Shown piece by piece: positions 33,492-47,747 of a DNA stretch of 64,000 bases (position 1 is its first letter; each line of letters opens with the position of its first letter). A model generated the notes under the pieces. It ran no database searches. It saw only the letters and a program-made list of their open reading frames with translations, and was not told the DNA's origin. Both the position numbers and the translations under genes were made by a program. Origin of the DNA: Cloeon dipterum (Eukaryota; Arthropoda; Insecta; Ephemeroptera; Baetidae); contig NC_088786.1 of assembly GCF_949628265.1 (NCBI RefSeq), forward strand, positions 36,043,681 through 36,107,680, read 5' to 3'.

Positions 33492-33809
33492 GGACAATTT
33501 GTGGAGTTGACGAAGACAACTCATGCGCTTGGCCTGTGTGCTCTAAGTGTGGAGGCGAATCGCTTGAAGATCTTCCCAAAGATGTGATGTGCTGCTTAGA
33601 CTGTCACTCTGAAGGTCCGTTTTCTAACAAGGTTGCCCTGAGCATTTACATTAGTCCTTCACGAGGATACCATTGCAGCAATGATGACACTAAGGTCCTA
33701 ATCAAGGTTTGATATCAATATTGATTGATTTTTTTTAAGATTTACTAACTAAACATTACCGTTTTAGCTAAATCATAGCGCTAGTGAGAGCATCTTGCCT
33801 CCTGGTTGA
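33492..33809 (+). pseudogene. SPIDR exons H and I, copy 4
   Basis: Exon H 33492-33706 is open; exon I 33768-33809. Same subtype as copy 2 (AAGTGAGGTTCGC downstream). Confidence 0.75.
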
Positions 33810-34536
33810 GATAAAAGTGAGGTTCGCAAAACATTTTTCATGATTCTCGAATAATTTTTGGTATTTTGATTTTTCCTAAGAAAAATTTAAAGGTTATCTA
33901 ACGGCCAGTTTAAATTTTCAATCAAATTTTGAGCAAAAATAGTAGCTTTTTAAGAATTTAGGAGTGATTTCCTTCCAAATAGTTGAATTTATTCTTTCGC
34001 TCATTTTGATCAGCAAAGCTCTCCACCCTCGAGACAAATATTCACTTGTTCCCTTTTTTCCCTAATATTTTTTTCATCTGATGTCTTTTTGGTCTCATTA
34101 AAAAGTAATTTAGCTGTTTTTATTGAAAATCTAGAATTCCTTTGATGGATGATCTAAAATAGGGATTTATACAAATGATTCAAAAAGCCACTGGTTTCAC
34201 CAAAAGAACGACAATCCTAACACATTCGTAATTTTACAAAATTTCTGACATATTTTGCGAGAAATGATCAGGGTTTAATTCGGAAAAATCCAAAACTAGT
34301 GTTTTTTGCGCATTATTTTGCATTTATGCGCATTGCACAATTGGTGAAACCTGCGTAAAATGAAATGATTATTTTAATGACTGTTTTAATATTATAAAAT
34401 AACTCTTTTAAATCATCTTTTTTGCTGGTTTTTCTATCTAACCATAGCCTGAGAAAACCCTGGAAATACCTTGAAGCCCCCAATAACTTGAAATATTGTT
34501 TATTCCGAATGAATTAAACGCACTTTATTTCTGCAG

Positions 34537-34799
34537 CTTACATAAAGGCGGCCGCACTGTGCGTCGTCTGTCTGCTGACCAACTTGTTCGCCACCCTGAT
34601 GACCTGCCTGGGCCTGCGGAGCACTGACCACCGCAAGAAGTACACCTACTACCGAGTGGCGGTCTACATCATGATTCTGTCGCGTGAAAGCCGGCCCTGA
34701 CGAGTCTCCTCGAGTTTTTACGACTAATCAAATCTTTATGTATGCCCAGTGATTTCTCTGCTGCTGGCGCTGGTCATCTACCAGGTGGCGCGACGATGA
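34537..34799 (+). pseudogene. Tetraspan exons a/b, copy 4
   Basis: Exon a 34537-34683, exon b 34750-34799, with a synonymous ATC to ATT change in exon b. Confidence 0.55.
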
Positions 34800-34974
34800 A
34801 ATTGATCCCCGCCGCCCTCTGCATTTGCATAATTCTCCACCGCTTCTGGTCTTTCCTCAGTTGTATTCAGGGCAAACGCTTGGCATTCAGGTGTCAGGCC
34901 ATTGTTTCTCTCTGTGCATGCGACACATTTTCATTTTGTGGCATTTTTTTTAGAGATACATATAAGGTTTTTGT

Positions 34975-35620
34975 TTAAAAAAAGGTTTCAAAAGAGATTA
35001 TAATAGTTTTAAACAAATTACAAATTTGCCGAGATGATCCAGTAAGTTGACGTAGGCGAGCGCGCTCAAAGTCGTGGGAGCGACCAAGCCTCTGACGTCC
35101 AACATTGTAACAATAGCGCAGCAGATACAACTCTGGTGTAGCAATCGGATTCTCGATCCCCATATCGTACTCCAACATTTTTGTGCCTTCTTTTTTGAAT
35201 GGTCTCTCCATCGAAATGTAGAGACCAAGGAGGATCTTTTCAATATTTTTGATTGTTGAAGAGATGAGCTTGTATTTTGGGTTGAAGTAGTGGACAGATT
35301 GCTGTTCCAGATTGATCATGACAATCGTCAACACGTCTTGGTGCAATCTGCAAGGCAGGTACAGCACATTGATGTTAGCGTCCACGACAACTTCCTGCTT
35401 CTCCGTGGGGTTTGAAAGGAATGTGTGCACAGTTTTCATCTTGAGTTGAGTTGAGTTTTCTTTGGGTGCAACAACTCTTGCCAAGAGAAATTCGAACAAG
35501 GCGTTTGGAATTGCTTCCATCACGCCACTGGCACCATAAACTAAGCAAATTTCCTGAACAATTCCCTCTCCCGGATCCTCGAGTTCGTATGACAGCACTT
35601 CAGCGCCAGAGCTTTGGGTC
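34975..35620 (-). pseudogene. Minus-strand exon copy C12 (head type)
   Basis: Identical protein to C1. Confidence 0.6.
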
Positions 35621-36384
35621 CTGTAACTATATGATTTTACATAATTTACACTACAGTAATACACTTTTTAGGTTTTAGAAGGACGTCCCGCAGGATGGCT
35701 AGGGCGTCCCGCCGGATGGCTAGGGGGTCCAACGTTACGGGTAGGGCTTCGCGCAGAACGGGTAGGGCGTCACGCAGGACGGGTTGGCCATTCCGCGTGA
35801 CGGTTTGGACATCCTGCGTTACGGGTAGGGCGTTCCGCAGGATGGATAGGGCGTCCCGCAGGATGGTTAGGGCATCCCGCAGGATGGCTAGGGCGTCCCG
35901 CAGGACGGCTAGGGGGTCCAGCGCTACGGGTAGGGCTTCGCGCAGAACGGTTAGGGTGTCACGCAGGACGGGTAAGGCGTCATTTAGGATGAATAGGGCA
36001 TCCCGCGCGACGGGTTGGGCATCCTGCGTTATGGGTAGGGCGTTCCGAAGGACGGCTAGGGAGTCCCGCAGGACGGCTAGGGCGTCCTGCAGGACGGCTA
36101 GGGCGTTATGCGTGACGGGTAGGTTCAGTAGGTTGTCCCGCGTGATGGGTAGATTGTCGCGCAGGACGGCTAAATAGTTCCGCGTGACGGCTAGGGCGTC
36201 CTGCAGGACGGCTAGGGCGTTATGCGTGACGGGTAGAGCGTCCCGCGTACGGTTAGGGCGTCCGGCCGGAGGGCTATTGCGTCCCGCAGGAGGGCTAGGA
36301 CGTCCTGCGTTACGGGTAAGGCGTCGCGCAGGACGGCAACTGATTACAAACTCAGTTCGCAGTTATATTTATTTGCCTCTGACG

Positions 36385-36907
36385 TCAAACATTGTAACAA
36401 TAGAGGAGCAGATACAACTCTGGTGTAGCAATCGGATTCTCGATCCCCATATTGTACTCCAACATTTTTGTGCCTTCTTTTTTGAATGGTCTCTCCATCG
36501 AAATGTAGAGACCAAGGAGGATCTTTTCAATATTTTTGATTGTTGAAGAGATGAGCTTGTATTTTGGGTTGAAGTAGTGGACAAATTGCTGTTCCAGATT
36601 GATCATGACAATCGTCAACACGTCTTGGTGCAATCTGCAAGGCAGGTACAGCAAATTGATGTGATCGTCCACGACACCTTCCTGTTTCTCCGTGGGGTTT
36701 GAAAGGAATGAGTGCACGATTTTCATCTTGAGTTGAGTTGAGTTTTCTTTGGGTGAAATAACTCTTGCCAAGAGAAATTCGAACAAGGCGTTTGGAATTG
36801 CTTCCATCACGCCACTGGCACCATAAACTAAGCAAATTTCCTGAACAATTCCCTCTCCCGGATCCTCGAGTTCGTATGACAGCACTTCAGCGCCAGAGCT
36901 TTGGGTC
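36385..36907 (-). pseudogene. Minus-strand exon copy C13
   Basis: DDHINL subtype with QQFVHY and LEYNMG; same as C18 and C23. Confidence 0.6.
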
Positions 36908-38049
36908 CTGTAACTATATGATTTTACATAATTTACACTACAGTAATACACTTTTTAGGTTTTAGAAGGAGGTCCCGCAGGATGGCTAGGGCGTCCCGCA
37001 GGACGGCTAGGGCATCCCGAAGGATGGCTAAGGCGTCCCTCTAGACGGCTAGGGGGTCCAGAGTTACGGGTAGGGCTTCGCGCAGAACGGGTAGGGTTTC
37101 ACGCAGGACGGGTTTGCCATCCCGCGTGACGGGTAGGGCGTATCGAAGGACGGGTAAAGCGTCACGCAGGATGGCTAGGGCGTCCCGCGTGACGGGTTGG
37201 GCATCCTGCGTTACGGGTAGGGCGTCCCGCAGGATTGCTAGGGAGTCCCGCAGGACGGCTAGGGCGTCCCGCCGGACGGCTAGGGGGTCCAGCGCTACGG
37301 GTAGGGCTTCGCGCAGAACGGTTAGGGTGTCACGCAGGACGAGTTGGCCATCCCGCGTGACGGGTAGGGCGTATTGAAGGACAGGTAAGGCGTCACGCAG
37401 GATGGCTAGGGCAACCCGCGTGACGGTTTAGGCATCCTGCGTTACGGGTAGGGCGTCCCGCAGGAAGGCTAGGGCGTCCCGCAGGATAGCTATGGCATAC
37501 CGCAGGATGGCTAGAGCGTCCCGCAGGACGGCTAGGGCATCCCGCAGGATTGCTAGGGCGTCCCTCTAGACGGCTAGGGGGTCCAGCGTTACGGGTAGGG
37601 CTTCGCGCAGAACGGGTAGGGCGTCACGCAGGACGGGTAAGGCGTCATTTAGGATGAATAGGGCATCCCGCGCGACGGGTTGGGCATCCTGCGTTATGGG
37701 TAGGGCATTCCGAAGGACGGCTAGGGAGTCCCGCAGGACGGCTAGGGCGTCCTGCAGGACGGCTAGGGCGTTATGCGTGACGGGTAGGTTCAGTAGGTTG
37801 TCCCGCGTGATGGGTAGTTTGTCGCGCAGGACGGCTAAATAGTTCCGCGTGACGGCTAGGGCGTCCTGCAGGACGGCTAGGGCGTTATGCGTGACGGGTA
37901 GAGCGTCCCGCGTACGGTTAGGGCGTCCGGCCGGAGGGCTATTGCGTCCCGCAGGAGGGCTAGGACGTCCTGCGTTACGGGTAAGGCGTCGCGCAGGACG
38001 GCAACTGATTACAAACTCAGTTCGCAGTTATATTTATTTGCCTCTGACG

Positions 38050-38572
38050 TCAAACATTGTAACAATAGAGGAGCAGATACAACTCTGGTGTAGCAATCGG
38101 ATTCTCGATCCCCATATCGTACTCCAACATTTTTGTGCCTTCTTTTTTGAATGGTCTCTCCATCGAAATGTAGAGACCAAGGAGGATCTTTTCAATATTT
38201 TTGATTGTTGAAGAGATGAGCTTGTATTTTGGGTTGAAGTAGTGGACAAATTGCTGTTCGAGATTGATCATGACAATCGTCAACACGTCTTGGTGCAATC
38301 TGCAAGGCAGGTACAGCACATTGATGTTAGCGTCCACGACAACTTCCTGCTTCTCCGTGGGGTTTGAAAGGAATGAGTGCATGATTTTCATCTTGAGTTG
38401 AGTTGAGTTTTCTTTGGGTGAAATAACTCTTGCCAAGAGAAATTCGAACAAGGTGTTTGGAATTGCTTCCATCACGCCACTGGCACCATAAACTAAGCAA
38501 ATTTCCTGATCAATTCCTTCTCCAGGGTCCTCGAGTTCGTATGACAGCACTTCAGCGCCAAAGCTTTGGGTC
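38050..38572 (-). pseudogene. Minus-strand exon copy C14
   Basis: GIDQE/NTLFE/KIMHS subtype, as C4 and C19. Confidence 0.6.
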
Positions 38573-39175
38573 CTGTAACAATATGATTTTACATAATTTA
38601 CACTACAGTAATATACTTTTAAGGTTTTAGAAGGACGCCCCGAAGGATGGCTAGGGCATCCCGAAGGATGGCTAAGGCGTCCCTCTAGATGGCTAGGGGG
38701 TCCAGCGTTACGGGTAGGGCTTCGCGCAGAACGGGTAGGGCGTCACGCAAGACGGGTTGGCCATCCCGCGTGACGGGTAGGGCGTATCGAAGGACGGGTA
38801 AGGCGTCACGCAGGATGGCTAGGGCGTCCCGCGTGACGGGTTGGGCATCCTGCGTTACGGGTAGGGCGTCCCGCAGGATTGCTAGGGAGTCCCGCAGGAC
38901 GGCAAGGGAATCCCGCCGGACGGCTAGGGGGATCTGCGTTACGGGTAGGGCTTCGCGCAGAACGGCTAGGGCGTATCGTAGGACGGGTAAGGCATCACGC
39001 AGGATTGCTAGGGCATGCCACGTGACGGTTAGGGCGTCCGGCCGGAGGGCTATTGCGTCCCGCAGGAGGGCTAGGACGTCCTGCGTTACGGGTAAGGCGT
39101 CGCGCAGGACGGCAACTGATTACAAACTCAGTTCGCAGATATATTTATTGGCCTCTGACGTCCAACATTGTAACA

Positions 39176-39683
39176 TTAGAGCAGCAGATACAACTCTGCT
39201 GTTGCAATCGGATTCTCGATCTCAATAACATACTCCAACATTTTTGTGCCTTCTTTTTTGAATGGTCTCTCCGTCGAAATGTAGAGACCAAGGAGGAAGT
39301 ATTCAATATTTTTGATTGTTGAGGAGATGAGCTTATATTTTGGGTTGAAATAGTGGACAGATTGCTGTTCCAGATTGACCAAGACAATCGTCAACACGTC
39401 TTGGTGCAATCTGCAAGGCAGGTACAGCACATTGATGTTAGCGTCCACGACAACTTCCTGCTTCTCCGTGGGGTTTGAAAGGAATGAGTGCACGATTTTC
39501 ATCTTGAGTTGAGTTGAGTTTTCTTTGGGTGAAATAACTCTTGCCAAGAGAAATTCGAACAAGGCGTTTGGAATTGCTTCCATCACGCCACTGGCACCAT
39601 AAACTAAGCAAATTTCCTGAACAATTCCTTCTCCAGGGTCCTCGAGTTCGTATGACAGCACTTCAGCGCCAAAGCTTTGGGTC
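39176..39683 (-). pseudogene. Minus-strand exon copy C15
   Basis: STERP/VIEIEN subtype, as C5, C20 and C25. Confidence 0.6.
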
Positions 39684-40460
39684 CTGTAGCAATATGATTT
39701 TACATAATTTACACTACAGTAATATACTTTTAAGGTTTTAGAAGGACGCCCCGCAGGATGGCTAGGGCATCCCGCAGGACGGCTAGGGCATCCCGAAGGA
39801 TGGCTAAGGCGTCCCTCTAGACGGCTAGGGGGTCCAGAGTTACGGGTAGGGCTTCGCGCAGAACGGGTAGGGCGTATCGAAGGACGGGTAAGGCGTCACG
39901 CAGGATGGCTTGGGCGTCCCGCGTGACGGGTTGGGCATCCTGCGTTACGGGTAGGGCGTCCCGCAGGATTGCTAGGGAGTCCCGCAGGACGGCTAGGGCG
40001 TCCCGCCGGACGGCTAGGGGGTCCTGCGTTACGGGTAGGGCTTCGCGCAGAACGGGTAGGGCGTCACGCAGGACGGGTTGGCCATCCCGCGTGACGGGTA
40101 GGGCGTATCGAAGGACGGGTAAGGCGTCACGCAGGATTGCTAGGGCATCCCGCGGTATGGTTTGGGCATCCTGCGTTACGGGTAGGGCGTCCCGCAGGAT
40201 GGCTAGGGCGTCCCGCAGGATGGCTATGGCATCCCGCAGGATGGCTAGGGGGTCCAGCGTTATGGGTAGGGCTTCGCGCAGAACGGGTAGGGCGTCACGC
40301 AAGACGGGTTGGCCATCCCGCGTGACGGGTAGGGCGTCCGGCCGGAGGGCTATTGCGTCCCGCAGGAGGGCTAGGACGTCCTGCGTTACGGGTAAGGCGT
40401 CGCGCAGGACGGCAACTGATTACAAACTCAGTTCGCAGTTATATTTATTTGCCTCTGACG

Positions 40461-40983
40461 TCAAACATTGTAACAATAGAGGAGCAGATACAACTCTGGT
40501 GTAGCAATCGGATTCTCGATCCCCATATCGTACTCCAACATTTTTGTGCCTTCTTTTTTGAATGGTCTCTCCATCGAAATGTAGAGACCAAGGAGGATCT
40601 TTTCAATATTTTTGATTGTTGAAGAGATGAGCTTGTATTTTGGGTTGAAGTAGTGGACAAATTGCTGTTCCAGATTGATCATGACAATCGTCAACACGTC
40701 TTGGTGCAATCTGCAAGGCAGGTACAGCAAATTGATGTGATCGTCCACGACACCTTCCTGTTTCTCCGTGGGGTTTGAAAGGAATGAGTGCACGATTTTC
40801 ATCTTGAGTTGAGTTGAGTTTTCTTTGGGTGAAATAACTCTTGCCAAGAGAAATTCGAACAAGGCGTTTGGAATTGCTTCCATCACGCCACTGGCACCAT
40901 AAACTAAGCAAATTTCCTGAACAATTCCCTCTCCCGGATCCTCGAGTTCGTATGACAGCACTTCAGCGCCAGAGCTTTGGGTC
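40461..40983 (-). pseudogene. Minus-strand exon copy C16
   Basis: DDHINL subtype with QQFVHY but LEYDMG, intermediate between C6 and C13. Confidence 0.6.
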
Positions 40984-41770
40984 CTGTAACTATATGATTT
41001 TACATAATTTACACTACAGTAATACACTTTTTAGGTTTTAGAAGGAGGTCCCGCAGGATGGCTAGGGCGTCCCGCAGGACGGCTAGGGCATCCCGAAGGA
41101 TGGCTAAGGCGTCCCTCTAGACGGCTAGGGGGTCCAGAGTTACGGGTAGGGCTTCGCGCAGAACGGGTAGGGTTTCACGCAGGACGGGTTTGCCATCCCG
41201 CGTGACGGGTAGGGCGTATCGAAGGACGGGTAAAGCGTCACGCAGGATGGCTAGGGCGTCCCGCGTGACGGGTGGGGCATCCTGCGTTACGGGTAGGGCG
41301 TCCCGCAGGATTGCTAGGGAGTCCCGCAGGACGGCTAGGGCGTCCCGCCGGACGGCTAGGGGGTCCTGCGTTACGGGTAGGGCTTCGCGCAGAACGGGTA
41401 GGGCGTCACGCAGGACGGGTTGGCCATCCCGCGTGACGGGTAGGGCGTATCGAAGGACGGGTAAGGCGTCACGCAGGATTGCTAGGGCATCCCGCGGTAT
41501 GGTTTGGGCATCCTGCGTTACGGGTAGGGCGTCCCGCAGGATGGCTAGGGCGTCCCGCAGGATGGCTATGGCATCCCGCAGGATGGCTAGGGGGTCCAGC
41601 GTTATGGGTAGGGCTTCGCGCAGAACGGGTAGGGCGTCACGCAGGACGGGTTGGGCATCCCGCGTGGTGGGTTAGGGAGTATCGAAGGACGGGTAAGGCG
41701 TCATGTAGGATGAATAGGGGATCTTTATCTGAAAACAACGCATAAACATCTTAATAATAAATATTTGTAG

Positions 41771-42088
41771 GGACAATTTGTGGAGTTGACGAAGACAACT
41801 AATGCGCTTGGCCTGTGTGCTCTAAGTGTGGAGGCGAATCGCTTGAAGATCTTCCCAAAGATGTGATGTGCTGCTTAGACTGTCACTCTGATGGTCCGTT
41901 TTCTATCAAGGTTGCCCTGAGCATTTACATTAGTCCTTCACGAGGATACCGTTGCAGCAATGATGACACTAAGGTCCTAATCAAGGTTTGATATCAATAT
42001 TGATTGATTTTTTTTAAGATTTACTAACTAAACATTACCGTTTTAGCTAAGTCATAGCGCTAGTGAGAGCATCTTGCCTCCTGGTTGA
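41771..42088 (+). pseudogene. SPIDR exons H and I, copy 5 (nonsense)
   Basis: Exon H 41771-41985 has the TCA to TAA stop (41800-41802) plus missense changes (CTGATGG for CTGAAGG, TCTATCAAGG, ACCGTTGC). Exon I 42047-42088. Confidence 0.78.
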
Positions 42089-42815
42089 GATAAAAATGAG
42101 GTTCGCAAAACATTTTTCATGATTCTCGAATAATTTTTGGTATTTTGATTTTTCCTAAGAAAAATTTAAAGGTTATCTAACGGCCAGTTTAAATTTTCAA
42201 TCAAATTTTGAGCAAAAATAGTAGCTTTTTAAGAATTTAGGAGTGATTTCCTTCCAAATAGTTGAATTTATTCTTTCGCTCATTTTGATCAGCAAAGCTC
42301 TCCACCCTCGAGACAAATATTCACTTGTTCCCTTTTTTCCCTAATATTTTTTTCATCTGATGTCTTTTTGGTCTCATTAAAAAGTAATTTAGCTGTTTTT
42401 ATTGAAAATCTAGAATTCCTTTGATGGATGATCTAAAATAGGGATTTATACAAATGATTCAAAAAGCCACTGGTTTCACCAAAAGAACGACAATCCTAAC
42501 ACATTCGTAATTTTACAAAATTTCTGACATATTTTGCGAGAAATGATCAGGGTTTAATTCGGAAAAATCCAAAACTAGTGTTTTTTGCGCATTATTTTGC
42601 ATTTATGCGCATTGCACAATTGGTGAAACCTGCGTAAAATGAAATGATTATTTTAATGACTGTTTTAATATTATAAAATAACTCTTTTAAATCATCTTTT
42701 TTGCTGGTTTTTCTATCTAACCATGGCCTGAGAAAACCCTGGAAATACCTTGAAGCCCCCAATAACTTGAAATATTGTTTATTCCGAATGAATTAAACGC
42801 ACTTTATTTCTGCAG

Positions 42816-43078
42816 CTTACATAAAGGCGGCCGCACTGTGCGTCGTCTGTCTGCTGACCAACTTGTTCGCCACCCTGATGACCTGCCTGGGCCTGCGGAG
42901 CACTGACCACCGCAAGAAGTACACCTACTACCGAGTGGCGGTCTACATCATGATTCTGTCGCGTGAAAGCCGGCCCTGACGAGTCTCCTCGAGTTTTTAC
43001 GACTAATCAAATCTTTATGTATGCCCAGTGATCTCTCTGCTGCTGGCGCTGGTCATCTACCAGGTGGCGCGACGATGA
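42816..43078 (+). pseudogene. Tetraspan exons a/b, copy 5
   Basis: Exon a 42816-42962, exon b 43029-43078; GTGAAA donor. Confidence 0.55.
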
Positions 43079-43252
43079 AATTGATCCCCGCCGCCCTCTG
43101 CATTTGCATAATTCTCCACCGCTTCTGGTCTTTCCTCAGTTGTATTCAGGGCAAACGCTTGGCATTCAGGTGTCAGGCCATTGTTTCTCTCTGTGCATGC
43201 GACACATTTTCATTTTGTGGCATTTTTTTTGAGATACATATAAGGTTTTTGT

Positions 43253-43898
43253 TTAAAAAAAGGTTTCAAAAGATATTATAATAGTTTTAAACAAATTACA
43301 AATTTGCCGAGATGATCCAGTAAGTTGACGTAGGCGAGCGCGCTCAAAGTCGTGGGAGCGACCAAGCCTCTGACGTCCAACATTGTAACAATAGCGCAGC
43401 AGATACAACTCTGGTGTAGCAATCGGATTCTCGATCCCCATATCGTACTCCAACATTTTTGTGCCTTCTTTTTTGAATGGTCTCTCCATCGAAATGTAGA
43501 GACCAAGGAGGATCTTTTCAATATTTTTGATTGTTGAAGAGATGAGCTTGTATTTTGGGTTGAAGTAGTGGACAGATTGCTGTTCCAGATTGATCATGAC
43601 AATCGTCAACACGTCTTGGTGCAATCTGCAAGGCAGGTACAGCACATTGATGTTAGCGTCCACGACAACTTCCTGCTTCTCCGTGGGGTTTGAAAGGAAT
43701 GTGTGCACAGTTTTCATCTTGAGTTGAGTTGAGTTTTCTTTGGGTGCAACAACTCTTGCCAAGAGAAATTCGAACAAGGCGTTTGGAATTGCTTCCATCA
43801 CGCCACTGGCACCATAAACTAAGCAAATTTCCTGAACAATTCCCTCTCCCGGATCCTCGAGTTCGTATGACAGCACTTCAGCGCCAGAGCTTTGGGTC
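43253..43898 (-). pseudogene. Minus-strand exon copy C17 (head type)
   Basis: Identical protein to C1. The tetraspan flank here reads KKRFQKIL in the opposite frame because of a G to T change near the exon's end. Confidence 0.6.
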
Positions 43899-44956
43899 CT
43901 GTAACTATATGATTTTACATAATTTACACTACAGTAATACACTTTTTAGGTTTTAGAAGGACGTCCCGCAGGATGGCTAGGGCGTCCCGCCGGATAGCTA
44001 GGGGGTCCAACGTTACGGGTAGGGCTTCGCGCAGAACGGGTAGGGCGTCACGCAGGACGGGTTGGCCATCCCGCGTGACGGTTTGGACATCCTGCGTTAC
44101 GGGTAGGGCGTTCCGCAGGATGGATAGGGCGTCCCGCAGGATGGTTAGGGCATCCCGCAGGATGGCTAGGGCGTCCCGCAGGACGGCTAGGGGGTCCAGC
44201 GCTACGGGTAGGGCTTCGCGCAGAACGGTTAGGGTGTCACGCAGGACGAGTTGGCCATCCCGCGTGACGGGTAGGGCGTATTGAAGGACAGGTAAGGCGT
44301 CACGCAGGATGGCTAGGGCAACCCGCGTGACGGTTTAGGCATCCTGCGTTACGGGTAGGGCGTCCCGCAGGAAGGCTAGGGCGTCCCGCAGGATAGCTAT
44401 GGCATAACGCAGGATGGCTAGAGCGTCCCGCAGGACGGCTAGGGCATCCCGCAGGATTGCTAGGGCGTCCCTCTAGACGGCTAGGGGGTCCAGCGTTACG
44501 GGTAGGGCTTCGCGCAGAACGGGTAGGGCGTCACGCAGGACGGGTAAGGCGTCATTTAGGATGAATAGGGCATCCCGCGCGACGGGTTGGGCATCCTGCG
44601 TTATGGGTAGGGCGTTCCGAAGGACGGCTAGGGAGTCCCGCAGGACGGCTAGGGCGTCCTGCAGGACGGCTAGGGCGTTATGCGTGACGGGTAGGTTCAG
44701 TAGGTTGTCCCGCGTGATGGGTAGATTGTCGCGCAGGACGGCTAAATAGTTCCGCGTGACGGCTAGGGCGTCCTGCAGGACGGCTAGGGCGTTATGCGTG
44801 ACGGGTAGAGCGTCCCGCGTACGGTTAGGGCGTCCGGCCGGAGGGCTATTGCGTCCCGCAGGAGGGCTAGGACGTCCTGCGTTACGGGTAAGGCGTCGCG
44901 CAGGACGGCAACTGATTACAAACTCAGTTCGCAGTTATATTTATTTGCCTCTGACG

Positions 44957-45479
44957 TCAAACATTGTAACAATAGAGGAGCAGATACAACTCTGGTGTAG
45001 CAATCGGATTCTCGATCCCCATATTGTACTCCAACATTTTTGTGCCTTCTTTTTTGAATGGTCTCTCCATCGAAATGTAGAGACCAAGGAGGATCTTTTC
45101 AATATTTTTGATTGTTGAAGAGATGAGCTTGTATTTTGGGTTGAAGTAGTGGACAAATTGCTGTTCCAGATTGATCATGACAATCGTCAACACGTCTTGG
45201 TGCAATCTGCAAGGCAGGTACAGCAAATTGATGTGATCGTCCACGACACCTTCCTGTTTCTCCGTGGGGTTTGAAAGGAATGAGTGCACGATTTTCATCT
45301 TGAGTTGAGTTGAGTTTTCTTTGGGTGAAATAACTCTTGCCAAGAGAAATTCGAACAAGGCGTTTGGAATTGCTTCCATCACGCCACTGGCACCATAAAC
45401 TAAGCAAATTTCCTGAACAATTCCCTCTCCCGGATCCTCGAGTTCGTATGACAGCACTTCAGCGCCAGAGCTTTGGGTC
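44957..45479 (-). pseudogene. Minus-strand exon copy C18
   Basis: Same protein as C13, offset 8572 bp. Confidence 0.6.
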
Positions 45480-46621
45480 CTGTAACTATATGATTTTACA
45501 TAATTTACACTACAGTAATACACTTTTTAGGTTTTAGAAGGAGGTCCCGCAGGATGGCTAGGGCGTCCCGCAGGACGGCTAGGGCATCCCGAAGGATGGC
45601 TAAGGCGTCCCTCTAGACGGCTAGGGGGTCCAGAGTTACGGGTAGGGCTTCGCGCAGAACGGGTAGGGTTTCACGCAGGACGGGTTTGCCATCCCGCGTG
45701 ACGGGTAGGGCGTATCGAAGGACGGGTAAAGCGTCACGCAGGATGGCTAGGGCGTCCCGCGTGACGGGTTGGGCATCCTGCGTTACGGGTAGGGCGTCCC
45801 GCAGGATTGCTAGGGAGTCCCGCAGGACGGCTAGGGCGTCCCGCCGGACGGCTAGGGGGTCCAGCGCTACGGGTAGGGCTTCGCGCAGAACGGTTAGGGT
45901 GTCACGCAGGACGAGTTGGCCATCCCGCGTGACGGGTAGGGCGTATTGAAGGACAGGTAAGGCGTCACGCAGGATGGCTAGGGCAACCCGCGTGACGGTT
46001 TAGGCATCCTGCGTTACGGGTAGGGCGTCCCGCAGGAAGGCTAGGGCGTCCCGCAGGATAGCTATGGCATACCGCAGGATGGCTAGAGCGTCCCGCAGGA
46101 CGGCTAGGGCATCCCGCAGGATTGCTAGGGCGTCCCTCTAGACGGCTAGGGGGTCCAGCGTTACGGGTAGGGCTTCGCGCAGAACGGGTAGGGCGTCACG
46201 CAGGACGGGTAAGGCGTCATTTAGGATGAATAGGGCATCCCGCGCGACGGGTTGGGCATCCTGCGTTATGGGTAGGGCATTCCGAAGGACGGCTAGGGAG
46301 TCCCGCAGGACGGCTAGGGCGTCCTGCAGGACGGCTAGGGCGTTATGCGTGACGGGTAGGTTCAGTAGGTTGTCCCGCGTGATGGGTAGTTTGTCGCGCA
46401 GGACGGCTAAATAGTTCCGCGTGACGGCTAGGGCGTCCTGCAGGACGGCTAGGGCGTTATGCGTGACGGGTAGAGCGTCCCGCGTACGGTTAGGGCGTCC
46501 GGCCGGAGGGCTATTGCGTCCCGCAGGAGGGCTAGGACGTCCTGCGTTACGGGTAAGGCGTCGCGCAGGACGGCAACTGATTACAAACTCAGTTCGCAGT
46601 TATATTTATTTGCCTCTGACG

Positions 46622-47144
46622 TCAAACATTGTAACAATAGAGGAGCAGATACAACTCTGGTGTAGCAATCGGATTCTCGATCCCCATATCGTACTCCAAC
46701 ATTTTTGTGCCTTCTTTTTTGAATGGTCTCTCCATCGAAATGTAGAGACCAAGGAGGATCTTTTCAATATTTTTGATTGTTGAAGAGATGAGCTTGTATT
46801 TTGGGTTGAAGTAGTGGACAAATTGCTGTTCGAGATTGATCATGACAATCGTCAACACGTCTTGGTGCAATCTGCAAGGCAGGTACAGCACATTGATGTT
46901 AGCGTCCACGACAACTTCCTGCTTCTCCGTGGGGTTTGAAAGGAATGAGTGCATGATTTTCATCTTGAGTTGAGTTGAGTTTTCTTTGGGTGAAATAACT
47001 CTTGCCAAGAGAAATTCGAACAAGGTGTTTGGAATTGCTTCCATCACGCCACTGGCACCATAAACTAAGCAAATTTCCTGATCAATTCCTTCTCCAGGGT
47101 CCTCGAGTTCGTATGACAGCACTTCAGCGCCAAAGCTTTGGGTC
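46622..47144 (-). pseudogene. Minus-strand exon copy C19
   Basis: Same protein as C14, offset 8572 bp. Confidence 0.6.
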
Positions 47145-47747
47145 CTGTAACAATATGATTTTACATAATTTACACTACAGTAATATACTTTTAAGGTTTT
47201 AGAAGGACGCCCCGAAGGATGGCTAGGGCATCCCGAAGGATGGCTAAGGCGTCCCTCTAGATGGCTAGGGGGTCCAGCGTTACGGGTAGGGCTTCGCGCA
47301 GAACGGGTAGGGCGTCACGCAAGACGGGTTGGCCATCCCGCGTGACGGGTAGGGCGTATCGAAGGACGGGTAAGGCGTCACGCAGGATGGCTAGGGCGTC
47401 CCGCGTGACGGGTTGGGCATCCTGCGTTACGGGTAGGGCGTCCCGCAGGATTGCTAGGGAGTCCCGCAGGACGGCTAGGGAATCCCGCCGGACGGCTAGG
47501 GGGATCTGCGTTACGGGTAGGGCTTCGCGCAGAACGGCTAGGGCGTATCGTAGGACGGGTAAGGCATCACGCAGGATTGCTAGGGCATGCCACGTGACGG
47601 TTAGGGCGTCCGGCCGGAGGGCTATTGCGTCCCGCAGGAGGGCTAGGACGTCCTGCGTTACGGGTAAGGCGTCGCGCAGGACGGCAACTGATTACAAACT
47701 CAGTTCGCAGATATATTTATTGGCCTCTGACGTCCAACATTGTAACA

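Larger units (their letters stand above)
33441..41719. repeat. Higher-order unit 4 (8279 bp)
   Basis: Exon copies C12-C16; minisatellite at 35680-36339, 36967-38002, 38631-39113, 39742-40413 and 41043-41719. It aligns with unit 5 throughout. Unit 5 is longer by 294 bp (14 x 21) in the first minisatellite stretch and 42 bp (2 x 21) in the fourth, and shorter by 1 bp in the tetraspan flank. These account exactly for the 335-bp difference. Confidence 0.88.
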